A stretch of DNA of 64,000 nucleotides, from assembly GCA_905182645.1 (NCBI GenBank), contig CAJJCJ010000005.1, positions 62,001-126,000 on the forward strand, in the 5' to 3' direction. The notes below the pieces were generated by a model. That model searched no databases. It was not told the DNA's origin and saw only the letters and a list, made by a program, of their open reading frames with translations. A program made the translations under genes and the position numbers. This document shows, in pieces, positions 1 through 9,741 of this stretch (positions are counted from its first letter, which is position 1; each line of letters starts with the position of its first letter). This DNA is from an uncultured Sulfitobacter sp. GTDB lineage: Bacteria > Pseudomonadota > Alphaproteobacteria > Rhodobacterales > Rhodobacteraceae.

Positions 1-291
1 AGCGATGCCGGTATCACGCTGACGGCGCCGGAAATTGCAGAGAACGGCAACACCGTTCCAGTTGAGGTTAGCGCCCCTGGTGCCACGTCAATCGCGTTGT
101 TTGCATCTGGCAACCCGACGCCATCCGTTGCGACATTCAACTTTGGTCCGCTTGCAGGGTCTCAAACTGGTGCGACACGCATCCGCTTGGCCAAGACACA
201 AGACGTTGTTGCAATTGCGACAATGCCTGATGGGTCGTTCTTGCGTGCATCCGTGACTGTCAAAGTCACCATCGGCGGCTGCGGCGGCTAA
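1..291 (+). CDS. soxY: SoxY sulfur-carrier protein, 3' part (5' end outside window)
   Basis: Frame 1 is open from base 1 and ends in ...VTVKVTIGGCGG*, the SoxY C-terminal GGCGG swinging arm; followed by soxZ. Confidence 0.95.
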   Translation, partial: SDAGITLTAPEIAENGNTVPVEVSAPGATSIALFASGNPTPSVATFNFGPLAGSQTGATRIRLAKTQDVVAIATMPDGSFLRASVTVKVTIGGCGG

Positions 292-314
292 CGAGTTAAA
301 AAAGGAATATTAAA

Positions 315-644
315 ATGGCAGAAAATGTACGCCCTCGCGTTCGCGTCCCTAAAACGGCAGCGGCAGGCGAAGTGATTACAATCAAGTCGTTGATCAGCCA
401 CAAGATGGAATCTGGCCAACGAAAGGACGGGGACGGCAACGTTATCCCGCGTTCAATTATCAATCGGTTCGTCTGCGCGTTTAATGGCGAAACCGTCATT
501 GATGTGACGCTCGAAGCCGCTGTATCAACAAACCCATTCTTCGAATTTGAAGCAGTGGTGCCAGAAGCAGGTGACTTTAGCTTCACATGGTATGACGACG
601 ACGGATCGGTCTACGAAGAAACAAAATCGGTCGCGATCGCCTGA
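315..644 (+). CDS. soxZ: Thiosulfate oxidation carrier complex protein SoxZ
   Basis: 109 aa SoxZ-like protein (RVRVPKTAAAGEVITIKSLISHKMESGQRKD) directly after soxY. Confidence 0.95.
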   Translation: MAENVRPRVRVPKTAAAGEVITIKSLISHKMESGQRKDGDGNVIPRSIINRFVCAFNGETVIDVTLEAAVSTNPFFEFEAVVPEAGDFSFTWYDDDGSVYEETKSVAIA

Positions 645-671
645 TTTGAAATGTTTAGGGAGGAACGCCAT

Positions 672-1511
672 ATGAAACTGCAAAATGCAATTGCGGCGGC
701 CGCAATACTGTCATTCGCTGGCACAATGGGCTTTGCCCAAACTGACAACGAACTTACTGTTGAAGGCCAACTAATTTCAACTGAGGCTGCAGCGCCAGCA
801 CACATGGAAAACGTCGGCACGGTCTATTCAGGCTGGCGTTTCCGGTCTGAAGAAACGCAAGCCATGCAAACGGATGACTTCGATAACTCAGGTTTTGTGT
901 TTGTCGATGACGGTCTTGCGCTAATGGCGTCTGTGGACGGAAGCGAAGGTAAATCCTGCGCGTCTTGCCATGAAGACGCTGAAGAGTTCGCAGGGCTTAA
1001 GGCGCAAATGCCGCGGGTCAATGACAGCGGTGAGCTTGAGACCTTGGAAGATCTGGTCAACACCTGCCGCACCGAGCGGATGGGTGCAGAACCTTGGAAA
1101 TACAATGGATCCCAGATGGCTGCTGTTACAGCCGTGATTGGTTTGCAGTCTCGCGGAATGCCAGTTGATGTGGCAATCGACGGGGCGGCTGAATCCTTCT
1201 GGGAACGTGGTAAAGATCTGTACTATGCACGTGTTGGTCAGTTGGATCTGTCGTGCGCAAATTGTCATGAAGACAACTACGGCACCATGATCCGCGCCGA
1301 TCACCTAAGTCAGGGCCAGATCAACGGCTTCCCGACTTACCGTTTGAAAAATGCCAAGTTGAACACGGTGCATAGCCGTTTCTCTGGTTGCATGAAGAAC
1401 GTACGTGCGGAACCATATGCTATCGGTTCTGATGAGTTTAAAGCGCTCGAGCTTTATCTCGCATCACGTGGTACTGGGCTTTCTGTCGAAACGCCTTCGA
1501 TCCGTAACTAA
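672..1511 (+). CDS. soxA: Diheme c-type cytochrome SoxA
   Basis: Signal peptide MKLQNAIAAAAILSFAGTMGFAQ; heme motifs CASCH and CANCH; C-terminal SGCMKNVRAEPY Cys region; operon context. Confidence 0.95.
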   Translation: MKLQNAIAAAAILSFAGTMGFAQTDNELTVEGQLISTEAAAPAHMENVGTVYSGWRFRSEETQAMQTDDFDNSGFVFVDDGLALMASVDGSEGKSCASCHEDAEEFAGLKAQMPRVNDSGELETLEDLVNTCRTERMGAEPWKYNGSQMAAVTAVIGLQSRGMPVDVAIDGAAESFWERGKDLYYARVGQLDLSCANCHEDNYGTMIRADHLSQGQINGFPTYRLKNAKLNTVHSRFSGCMKNVRAEPYAIGSDEFKALELYLASRGTGLSVETPSIRN

Positions 1512-1516
1512 AAGAC

Positions 1517-1546
1517 ACGCCCGCGGCACTTTGTGCTTGCGGGCGT
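1517..1546 (+). promoter_or_regulatory. Intercistronic stem-loop between soxA and soxB
   Basis: Perfect 8-bp arms ACGCCCGC / GCGGGCGT; no T-run follows. Confidence 0.5.
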
Positions 1547-1603
1547 TGCTGCTTCTAACATATTCAATAATTAGAATGTAATACTATTATCTAGGATAGA
1601 CCC

Positions 1604-3298
1604 ATGATCTCTCGTCGTCATTTTGTTCAAGCCGGACTGGCTGCATCCGCCATTTATGGCGCATCTGGTTTTGGAAATTGGGGCCGGCTTTCCGCGCAGC
1701 AGGCGCTTACGCAGAATGACTTGCTTGATTTTAAGACGACCGGAAATGTGACGCTTATACACATCACCGACACCCATGCGCAGCTAAAGCCGGTTTATTT
1801 CCGCGAACCCGAAATCAACATCGGCGTCGGCGGCGTTATCGGCAAACCGCCGCATGTCACAGGCGCTGATTTCCGCAAGCTTTATGGCATTCCTGATGGG
1901 AGCGCGGCTGATTACGCGCTGACCTATGACGACTTTACCTCGCTTGCAGGCACCTACGGGCGCATGGGCGGCATGGACCGTATCTCAACCGTTGTGAATT
2001 CCATCCGTGCAGACCGCGCCGACGCGCTGGTGCTTGATGGCGGCGACACGTGGCAGGGCAGCCTGACTGCATTGCGCACCAATGGCCAAGACATGGTCAA
2101 TGTTTTCAATGCACTTGGCACTGATGCGATGACGTCGCATTGGGAATTCACGCTTGGCATTGATCGCGTGATGGAGATCGTCGAAAACGAGCTGAACTTC
2201 CCGTTTTTGGGTGCAAACATCTTTGACACCGAATGGGATGAACGTGCGTTTGAACCCTATAAAATGTTTGAACGTGGCGGTGTGCAAATCGCAGTCATCG
2301 GGCAAGCGTTCCCTTACATGCCAATCGCCAACCCCGGTTGGATGTTCCCAGACCTAAGCTTTGGCGTGCGCCAAGATAACATGGCCGAACTGATCGCCGA
2401 AGTCCGCGGCAAAGGCGCCGAACTTGTCGTGCTTTTGTCGCATAACGGCTTTGACGTTGACCGTAAACTGGCTGCAAATGTTGACGGCATCGATATCATT
2501 TTGACAGGGCACACACATGACGCCCTGCCAGAGCCAGTATTGGTCAATAAGACCTACCTGATTGCAAGCGGCAGCCACGGAAAATTTGTCACCCGTCTTG
2601 ATCTGGATGTGCGCGACGGCGAGATGAAGGGTATAAACCACCGCCTGATTCCCATCTTTACCGACGTGATTGCGCCCGATCCTGAAATGACTGCATTGGT
2701 GGATACCCAGCGCGCGCCATATAAAGCAGAGCTCGATGAAGTTATTGGCAAGACAGACTCGCTTTTGTATCGTCGCGGCAATTTCAACGGCACGTGGGAC
2801 GACCTCATTTGCAACGCGCTGATTTCTGAGCGCGAAGCCGACATCGCCTTGTCGCCTGGTTTCCGCTGGGGTGCATCCTTGCTACCCGGCCAGGATATCA
2901 CACGCGAAGATATCTTTAACGCGACCGCAATGAGCTATCCTGAAGCCTACCGCTCGGAAATGACGGGCGAAACGCTACATATCATCCTCGAAGACGTCGC
3001 AGACAACCTGTTCAACCCTGACCCTTATTACCAACAAGGCGGCGATATGGTGCGCGTTGGCGGCATGGGATACCGGATCGATATCAACCAACCACAGGGC
3101 AAGCGGATCACTGAGATGACGCTGCTGAAAACCGGCGAACGCATCGAGCCGTCACAGACCTACGTTGTGGCGGGCTGGGCAAGCGTGAACGAAGGCGCCG
3201 AAGGTCCCGCAATTTGGGACGTGGTCGAAAGCCATATTCGCCGCGAAGGCACGGTGACAGTGGACCCCAATACATCCGTTAAAGTTGTCGGCGTATAG
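1604..3298 (+). CDS. soxB: Thiosulfohydrolase SoxB
   Basis: Tat-type N-terminus MISRRHFVQAG; 5'-nucleotidase-family motifs HITDTHAQL, LDGGDTWQGS, GHTHD; position between soxA and soxC. Confidence 0.96.
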   Translation: MISRRHFVQAGLAASAIYGASGFGNWGRLSAQQALTQNDLLDFKTTGNVTLIHITDTHAQLKPVYFREPEINIGVGGVIGKPPHVTGADFRKLYGIPDGSAADYALTYDDFTSLAGTYGRMGGMDRISTVVNSIRADRADALVLDGGDTWQGSLTALRTNGQDMVNVFNALGTDAMTSHWEFTLGIDRVMEIVENELNFPFLGANIFDTEWDERAFEPYKMFERGGVQIAVIGQAFPYMPIANPGWMFPDLSFGVRQDNMAELIAEVRGKGAELVVLLSHNGFDVDRKLAANVDGIDIILTGHTHDALPEPVLVNKTYLIASGSHGKFVTRLDLDVRDGEMKGINHRLIPIFTDVIAPDPEMTALVDTQRAPYKAELDEVIGKTDSLLYRRGNFNGTWDDLICNALISEREADIALSPGFRWGASLLPGQDITREDIFNATAMSYPEAYRSEMTGETLHIILEDVADNLFNPDPYYQQGGDMVRVGGMGYRIDINQPQGKRITEMTLLKTGERIEPSQTYVVAGWASVNEGAEGPAIWDVVESHIRREGTVTVDPNTSVKVVGV

Positions 3299-3350
3299 GC
3301 GCCAATTGAAATACGAAATTGAGTGATAAATTCTCAAAGAGGAAAATTGA

Positions 3351-4619
3351 ATGACTGAGCAATTCAAAGGGATGAAGCCGTCACGACGCGCGTTCCTGCG
3401 CGGTGCTGCTGCCGTGGGTGGCGCGACCGCAATGGGTACGTCTGCCGCCGCGCAGGGTGATCCTGCGATCACCGAATTGAAGCCTTGGAACCAGTTCTTG
3501 GGTGAGGGCGTCGATGCAAGCCCATACGGTATGCCGTCAAAGTTCGAGGCCCATGTCCGTCGCCAAGATGTGCCGTGGCTCACCGCTGATCCTATTTCGT
3601 CGATCAACTTCACACCGCTTCACGAAATGGACGGGATCATCACGCCAAACGGCTTGTGTTTTGAGCGTCACCACGGCGGCGTTGCCGAAGTAGATCCCGC
3701 TGAACACCGGATTATGATCAACGGTTTGGTTGACCGCGAGCTGGTCTTCACGATGGAAGACCTGATGCGGTTCCCACGTGAAAACCATGTCTACTTTCTT
3801 GAATGTGCAGCGAACTCTGGCATGGAATGGCGTGGCGCGCAGCTGAATGGCTGCCAGTACACCCACGGCATGATCCACAACGTTATGTACACTGGCGTTC
3901 CGTTGCGGCTTTTGTTGGAAGAAGCTGGCGTCAAAACCGAAGGTAAATGGCTTCTGGCTGAGGGGGCCGATGCATCTGGTATGACCCGCTCCATTCCGAT
4001 GGAAAAGGCGCTTGATGATTGCCTCGTTGCATTCAAAATGAACGGCGAAGCCTTGCGTCCAGAGCAGGGTTATCCAGTGCGCCTTGTTGTTCCCGGATGG
4101 GAAGGCAACATGTGGATCAAGTGGTTGCGCCGGCTCGAAGTTGGCGACAAGCCTTGGCATCAACGCGAAGAAACGTCCAAATATACCGACCTGTTGGGCG
4201 ACGGACGTGCGCGTCGCTTTACGTGGGAGATGGACGCCAAATCGGTCATCACAAGCCCAAGCCCGCAAGCGCCGATCACACACGGCAAAGGCCAAACCGT
4301 CATCACTGGCGTCGCATGGTCAGGCCGTGGCACAATCCCGCGGGTTGATGTCACCATTGATGGCGGCGTGAACTGGCACGAGGCACGTATGTCAGGGCCA
4401 AGTTTGGACAAGTCCATGCACCGGTTTTACTATGAATTCGACTGGGATGGCTCAGAGTTATTGTTGCAAAGTCGCGCCCACGATTCCACAGGATATGTGC
4501 AACCCACCAAAGACCAGCTTCGCGCAGTCCGTGGCTTGAACTCAATCTATCACAACAACGGCATCCAAACCTGGTTTGTCAATTCGGACGGAGTGGCTGA
4601 AAATGTCGAAATTTCTTAA
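3351..4619 (+). CDS. soxC: Sulfite dehydrogenase molybdopterin subunit SoxC
   Basis: Tat signal (SRRAFLRGAAAVGG); sulfite-oxidase fold sequence (HHGGVAEVDPAEHRIMINGLV, FLECAANSGMEWRGAQ). Confidence 0.95.
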   Translation: MTEQFKGMKPSRRAFLRGAAAVGGATAMGTSAAAQGDPAITELKPWNQFLGEGVDASPYGMPSKFEAHVRRQDVPWLTADPISSINFTPLHEMDGIITPNGLCFERHHGGVAEVDPAEHRIMINGLVDRELVFTMEDLMRFPRENHVYFLECAANSGMEWRGAQLNGCQYTHGMIHNVMYTGVPLRLLLEEAGVKTEGKWLLAEGADASGMTRSIPMEKALDDCLVAFKMNGEALRPEQGYPVRLVVPGWEGNMWIKWLRRLEVGDKPWHQREETSKYTDLLGDGRARRFTWEMDAKSVITSPSPQAPITHGKGQTVITGVAWSGRGTIPRVDVTIDGGVNWHEARMSGPSLDKSMHRFYYEFDWDGSELLLQSRAHDSTGYVQPTKDQLRAVRGLNSIYHNNGIQTWFVNSDGVAENVEIS

Positions 4620-5652
4620 GAAATCCACGCTGACCATCGGTGGCGCAATGCTTGTGATAGGCGTCGCGCAAAGCGCTGCTGCACAACAATATAATCTGGG
4701 CCGCGAAGCGTTGCCAGAAGAGGTTGCTGCATGGGACATTGATGTCCGCCCCGACGGAAAAGGTCTGCCTGTGGGCAGTGGCGACGTCTACACTGGCGAA
4801 GAAATTTGGATCGATAAATGTGCATCCTGCCACGGTGACTTTGCCGAAGGGTCTGGCCGTTGGCCTGTCCTTGCAGGCGGTATTGATACGCTTGATAGCG
4901 AACGTCCGGTCAAAACGATCGGCTCGTACTGGCCGTATCTTTCGACCGTTTACGACTATGTGAACCGGGCAATGCCGTTTGGGAATGCGCAGTCACTGAC
5001 GGACGATGAAGTCTACGCGTTGACAGCTTACATATTGTATTCAAATGATATTGTTGGCGGTGAGTTCACGCTTACAAACGATAACTTCCTTGACGTCCAA
5101 ATGCCAAACGCTGGTAATTTCTATCCTGATGACCGGGTAGAGGTTGAAATGCCACTGTTTAGCGTTCAGGCATGCATGTCCGATTGTAAGCCAAGCGTCG
5201 AAATCACGATGCTTGCAGCCGTTGTCGACGTGACACCGGAAGCGAAAACTGACGCTGTTGTTGAAGAAGCAGCAGCTGAACCCGTAGCCGTGGAAGAGGT
5301 CGCCGTTGTTGAAGTGGCCGCTTTGGATATGGCACTGGTTGCCGCAGGTGAAGGTGCGTTCCGGAAATGCAAGTCGTGCCACCAGGTCGGTGACAGCGCG
5401 CGCAATCGCACAGGTCCAATTCTTAATAATATTGTTGGCAATCCCGCAGGCGGCGTAGAGGGCTTCCGTTACTCTAGTCCAATGACTGAGGCAGCAGACG
5501 CTGGCCTTTTGTGGACAAGTGAAGAACTGACCGCATTTTTGACTGATCCACGCGGCTATATGCGCGGCACAAAGATGACGTTCCGCGGTGTTCGCAAGGA
5601 AGAAGACATCGCTGCAATCATTGAATATCTGAAAAGTTTTGAGGCACAATAA
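4603..5652 (+). CDS. soxD: Cytochrome c subunit SoxD of sulfur dehydrogenase
   Basis: Two CxxCH motifs (CASCH, CKSCH); overlaps the soxC end by 17 nt; internal Ala/Val/Glu-rich linker. Confidence 0.93.
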   Translation: MSKFLKKSTLTIGGAMLVIGVAQSAAAQQYNLGREALPEEVAAWDIDVRPDGKGLPVGSGDVYTGEEIWIDKCASCHGDFAEGSGRWPVLAGGIDTLDSERPVKTIGSYWPYLSTVYDYVNRAMPFGNAQSLTDDEVYALTAYILYSNDIVGGEFTLTNDNFLDVQMPNAGNFYPDDRVEVEMPLFSVQACMSDCKPSVEITMLAAVVDVTPEAKTDAVVEEAAAEPVAVEEVAVVEVAALDMALVAAGEGAFRKCKSCHQVGDSARNRTGPILNNIVGNPAGGVEGFRYSSPMTEAADAGLLWTSEELTAFLTDPRGYMRGTKMTFRGVRKEEDIAAIIEYLKSFEAQ

Positions 5653-5689
5653 CAGGCGATACATTCACACACCAAAGGGAGATCAGACG

Positions 5690-6139
5690 ATGATGGCATT
5701 CACAAGACGCGCGATGATTGGGGCCGTTCTGGCACTTGGCATTGCATCACCAGCCTTGGCACAAGATGATGGCATCCACCGCTTGGCGCTGCAGATTAGC
5801 GATAATAATCCGCAAAAGATGACGACAGTGTTGAACGTCGCGGCCAATGTGACGCGGCTTTATCAGGATCGCGGCGAAGAAGTCGAAATCCGTATCGTCG
5901 CGTTCAACGCGGGCCTTCATATGTTGCGTGAAGACACGTCGCCAGTCTTGGAACGCCTGACATCTTTCGGCCAATCAATGCCCAATGTCACTTTTGCGGC
6001 CTGCGGAAACACCATCACAGGCATGACAAAGAAAGAGGGCGTCGCACCGCCGATCTCTACACATGCAGAAGTTGTGCCTGCAGGTGTGGTCGAACTGATG
6101 GCACTCGATCAAGCCGGTTGGACAGTCATCCGACCTTAA
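5690..6139 (+). CDS. Periplasmic DsrE-family protein
   Basis: Signal peptide then DsrE-like body (RLALQISDNNPQKMTTVLNVAANVTRLYQDRGEEVEIRIVAFNAGLHML); directly downstream of soxD. Confidence 0.8.
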   Translation: MMAFTRRAMIGAVLALGIASPALAQDDGIHRLALQISDNNPQKMTTVLNVAANVTRLYQDRGEEVEIRIVAFNAGLHMLREDTSPVLERLTSFGQSMPNVTFAACGNTITGMTKKEGVAPPISTHAEVVPAGVVELMALDQAGWTVIRP

Positions 6140-6146
6140 ACCTCAA

Positions 6147-6179
6147 CAGGCCAACAGAAAACTACTTTTCGTTGGCCTG
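6147..6179 (+). promoter_or_regulatory. Strong stem-loop between the DsrE and DUF302 genes
   Basis: CAGGCCAAC-A-GAAAA-CTAC-TTTTC-GTTGGCCTG: 14 bp of stem with one bulged A and a 4-nt loop. Confidence 0.6.
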
Positions 6180-6220
6180 AGATACTGTGCACCGAAACCT
6201 ACCAGGACTGGAGAAACCAA

Positions 6221-6652
6221 ATGTTTAAAACCGCAATCACAATTTCGCTCATCACCCTGTCGACGGTCGCGGGCGCGCAGGATTTCACCGCATACGATTT
6301 TGACGGATCATTCGATGATGCAACTTTTGGCGTCGAAAACGCGATCATCGATCACGGCTTGGTCATAGATTACATAAGCCACGTCGGCGAAATGTTGAGC
6401 CGCACACAGACAGATGTCGGCAGCGACGTGACGCTTTATGACAATGCACAAATATTTGTATTTTGCTCCGCAGTGTTATCGCGCAAAATGATGGAGGCGG
6501 ATCCGACCAACATCGCGTTTTGCCCCTACGGAGTGTTTGTGGCCGACACAGATGGCGCTGTGACGGTCGGATATCGACACTATCCAGATGGCGCCATGCA
6601 AGAGGTTCAGGCGTTACTGGACGAGATTGCGCGCGAAGCAGTCGGCGAATAG
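6221..6652 (+). CDS. Exported DUF302-family protein
   Basis: Signal peptide; DUF302-like core ([22 protein letters not shown]...[33 protein letters not shown]). Confidence 0.75.
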   Translation: MFKTAITISLITLSTVAGAQDFTAYDFDGSFDDATFGVENAIIDHGLVIDYISHVGEMLSRTQTDVGSDVTLYDNAQIFVFCSAVLSRKMMEADPTNIAFCPYGVFVADTDGAVTVGYRHYPDGAMQEVQALLDEIAREAVGE

Positions 6653-6660
6653 GACGAAAT

Positions 6661-7884
6661 ATGAACTACCAAGATTTTTTTGAGAATAAGCTGGCTGACC
6701 TTCGCGATGAAGGAAATTACCGCGTGTTCGCCGACCTAGAGCGGCACCAAGGTGCGTTCCCCAAAGCGACCAACCGGATCGACGATGTCGTCCGCGAGGT
6801 GACGATCTGGTGTTCCAATGACTATCTGGGCATGGGGCAACACCCCGACGTCTTGGCGGCGATGCATGAAGCATTGGACCTAAGCGGCGCAGGGGCAGGC
6901 GGGACACGAAATATCTCCGGCACGACGCACTATCATGTTCTGTTGGAAAAAGAATTGGCCGACCTGCATGGCAAGCAGGACGCGCTGTTGTTCACATCCG
7001 GCTATGTGTCCAATTGGGCCGCGTTAAGCACGCTTGCGTCGCGGCTGCCTGACTGTTTGGTGCTGTCGGATGCGTTGAACCATTCCTCCATGATCGAAGG
7101 TATTCGGCATTCGCGCGCAGACTGCAAAGTCTGGCGTCACAATGATGTCGCGCACCTAGAGGAATTACTGGCAGCGCAGCCTTTGGACCGACCCAAGTTG
7201 ATCGCGTTCGAAAGCGTCTATTCGATGGACGGTGACATTGCGCCAATCGCGGAAATCTGCGCGCTTGCCGCAAAGTATAATGCGATGACCTACCTTGATG
7301 AAGTTCACGCCGTTGGCCTTTATGGGCCGCGCGGCGGTGGCATCGCTGAACGCGAAGGCTTGATGGACCAGATCACCCTGATCGAGGGCACATTGGGCAA
7401 GGCATTTGGCGTTGTTGGTGGCTATATTGCCGCCTCAGCCGCGTTGTGTGATTTCATTCGCAGCTTTGCGAGTGGCTTCATCTTTACCACCGCGCTGCCA
7501 CCTGCGGTTGCCGCTGGGGCCACTGCGTCGATCCGGCATCTTAAGCAAAGCCGCGTTGAGCGGGACTTGCAAAAGCTCAGGGTCGCCGAGGTCCGCGAAA
7601 AGCTTACTGAAATCGGCATTCCACACGTTGATAACCCAAGCCATATCATTCCTGTGATGGTTGGTGATCCGGTGAAATGCAAATTCATCTCGGACATGCT
7701 TCTGGACGAGTTTGGCATCTATATCCAACCGATCAATTACCCAACCGTCCCCAAAGGCACCGAGCGTTTGCGTATCACGCCGTCGCCTGTGCACACCCCC
7801 GAAGACGTGGACAGGCTTGTGACTGCATTGGGTGATCTTTGGACCCGTTGCCAGCTGGCGCGGATGCCGATTGCGGCGCAATGA
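6661..7884 (+). CDS. hemA: 5-aminolevulinate synthase (C4 pathway)
   Basis: [82 protein letters not shown] lysine motif. Confidence 0.95.
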   Translation: MNYQDFFENKLADLRDEGNYRVFADLERHQGAFPKATNRIDDVVREVTIWCSNDYLGMGQHPDVLAAMHEALDLSGAGAGGTRNISGTTHYHVLLEKELADLHGKQDALLFTSGYVSNWAALSTLASRLPDCLVLSDALNHSSMIEGIRHSRADCKVWRHNDVAHLEELLAAQPLDRPKLIAFESVYSMDGDIAPIAEICALAAKYNAMTYLDEVHAVGLYGPRGGGIAEREGLMDQITLIEGTLGKAFGVVGGYIAASAALCDFIRSFASGFIFTTALPPAVAAGATASIRHLKQSRVERDLQKLRVAEVREKLTEIGIPHVDNPSHIIPVMVGDPVKCKFISDMLLDEFGIYIQPINYPTVPKGTERLRITPSPVHTPEDVDRLVTALGDLWTRCQLARMPIAAQ

Positions 7885-8333
7885 TCAAAGGCTTTCCTGA
7901 TCTGCCGCCGATTTGGTGGGCGGGAAGCATGGGCACGATCTATCTTGCCAAATGGTTCGCGCCTAGCTGGCATTGGCAAGCTGACGTTGTGAATATTCCA
8001 TCCAAGATTATCTTTTACACGGGGTTGGCGCTTATCGCATGGTCAGCCACGTGGTTTTGGCAGCGAAAGACACCGATTGAGCCGCACAACACCCCCCAAA
8101 CGCTTATTATTGAGGGTCCGTACCGCGTGTCTCGAAACCCGATCTATCTTGGGTTGGTCATGCTGACACTCGGGTCGGCGCTTGGGCATACCTCACTGGT
8201 TGGATTGATGGCGACAGTGCTTTTGTGGTGGGTCCTCGATCTGCGTTTCGCGCGCAAAGAGGAAAAGTTGCTTGTCGCGACGTTTGGTGACGCCGCCACC
8301 GCCTATCTGGCACGCACGCGGCGTTGGATTTAG
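7881..8333 (+). CDS. Isoprenylcysteine carboxyl methyltransferase / phospholipid methyltransferase-like membrane protein
   Basis: [21 protein letters not shown] motif and multiple TM segments; start overlaps the hemA stop by 4 nt. Confidence 0.75.
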   Translation: MIKGFPDLPPIWWAGSMGTIYLAKWFAPSWHWQADVVNIPSKIIFYTGLALIAWSATWFWQRKTPIEPHNTPQTLIIEGPYRVSRNPIYLGLVMLTLGSALGHTSLVGLMATVLLWWVLDLRFARKEEKLLVATFGDAATAYLARTRRWI

Positions 8334-8343
8334 ACGCGTAAAA

Positions 8344-8787
8344 TCATTCAGCGATCATCTGCTCATAAGCACCCATCGCGACATCCGCAGTGACCACAGG
8401 CATATCTCGGGCAACCCACCCTGCACCAAGGCTGTTCCCAAGTATGCCCTCAGACACGTCAACAACGCCTGTAATTCCGTTCTTTTCAAGAACCGACGTA
8501 ACATAGCTTGTCCGCCCGCCTGTTGCGCAAATGAGCCCGAAATTTGCGTTCGGTTGCGCCGCAAACAGCGCCGTCAACTTCGCGCCAAAATCGCGACTAT
8601 GCATGGTCAACGCCAGTGCGCCTTGTGCCACGCCAGTCTCGGCCCATTCTTCTGGGGTGCGGATATCGATCAAAATCAAATCACCTGTTTGCATCGCCTC
8701 ATATGCAGCGGGCGCCGAAAGGATGGCCGTTTCAGCAACGGCTGCTTGCGCAGATACACTCGCCACTATCGCAAGGGCTAACTTCAT
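8344..8787 (-). CDS. Periplasmic rhodanese-like protein
   Basis: Signal peptide MKLALAIVASVSAQAAVA; LILIDIRTPEEWAETGV; active-site loop CATGGRTS. Confidence 0.85.
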   Translation of the reverse strand: MKLALAIVASVSAQAAVAETAILSAPAAYEAMQTGDLILIDIRTPEEWAETGVAQGALALTMHSRDFGAKLTALFAAQPNANFGLICATGGRTSYVTSVLEKNGITGVVDVSEGILGNSLGAGWVARDMPVVTADVAMGAYEQMIAE

Positions 8788-9741
8788 TTATTCAAACTCC
8801 ATTTGCTCGTAGACGCGCCCAGCATTCTTGGTCGCCAGCTCTTCAAACGTGTCCAGATTTGCATAGGGACTTTGGTCGACATAATATGCCTCCGCAAGGC
8901 CTCCGCCGTCATCAAGTAGGATGCCAATCTGACTGCGAAGGTATTCTAGGTACCCTTTCGTGTAACGACGGACTTGATCCATATTTGTAGGGTGTCCGTG
9001 CCCAGGGATGACATATGTTGCGTTCAACACCTCAAATTCGTTGTCCCATGTTTCCAGCCAATCAAGGGTATAGGTATCCTCAAAAATGGGCAGCATTCGT
9101 TCATGAAACGCCATGTCGCCCGCAATAACGAGGCTCTGTTTTGGCAGCCAGACCACAACGTCGCCCGCACTGTGCGATGGGCCTAAATAAAGCACCTCAA
9201 TCTGAAATTCGCCAAGCTCAAGCGAATATTCATCGACAAATGTTTCCGTTGGCCCCTGCACGAACGTGCCCTCGCTGCGCTCTTTATTCAGCCGCTGCAT
9301 AGACGCCAAACTACGAAAACCGCGCTCCTCGAATTCTGCGGCAGCATCAACATGGGCAATGATCTTAACGCCTTGGCCAACCCAATATGAATTGCCCAGC
9401 ATGGCATGCCCCTGACCGTTTTCATCAACAACAAGCACGACCTCTTGGTCGGTAATCGCCTTGATTTCATCGTGCAGCGCCTCGGCCAGCAGATATGACC
9501 CGCCACCATTGACCACGACGACACCTTCACCGGTGATGATAAAGCTCAGGTTGTTGTTGTGCCCCGCATTGTCATACGTGGGCGGCGCCGTTGCGCCGGT
9601 GGCCGAAAACACACCGGGAATAAATTCAACTGGCTTGGCGTACAGCATGGAACCGGGGTATTGATCCGCAATATCCTCGCTGGCAAAAAGCGATGTAGGG
9701 GCCAAAAGGCACAGCATTTTCAAGACAGATTTCATGTTCAT
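8788..9741 (-). CDS. Exported MBL-fold (SoxH-like) protein with a non-canonical metal motif
   Basis: Signal peptide; MBL architecture (LGPSHSAGDVVVWLPKQSLVIAGDMAF, VIPGHGHPT); HxHxDH position reads DENGQGHAMLGN. Confidence 0.75.
   Translation of the reverse strand: MNMKSVLKMLCLLAPTSLFASEDIADQYPGSMLYAKPVEFIPGVFSATGATAPPTYDNAGHNNNLSFIITGEGVVVVNGGGSYLLAEALHDEIKAITDQEVVLVVDENGQGHAMLGNSYWVGQGVKIIAHVDAAAEFEERGFRSLASMQRLNKERSEGTFVQGPTETFVDEYSLELGEFQIEVLYLGPSHSAGDVVVWLPKQSLVIAGDMAFHERMLPIFEDTYTLDWLETWDNEFEVLNATYVIPGHGHPTNMDQVRRYTKGYLEYLRSQIGILLDDGGGLAEAYYVDQSPYANLDTFEELATKNAGRVYEQMEFE

Noticed and set aside
3537-4295. 252-aa minus-strand ORF opposite soxC
   Set aside because: Shadow ORF of a well-identified gene.
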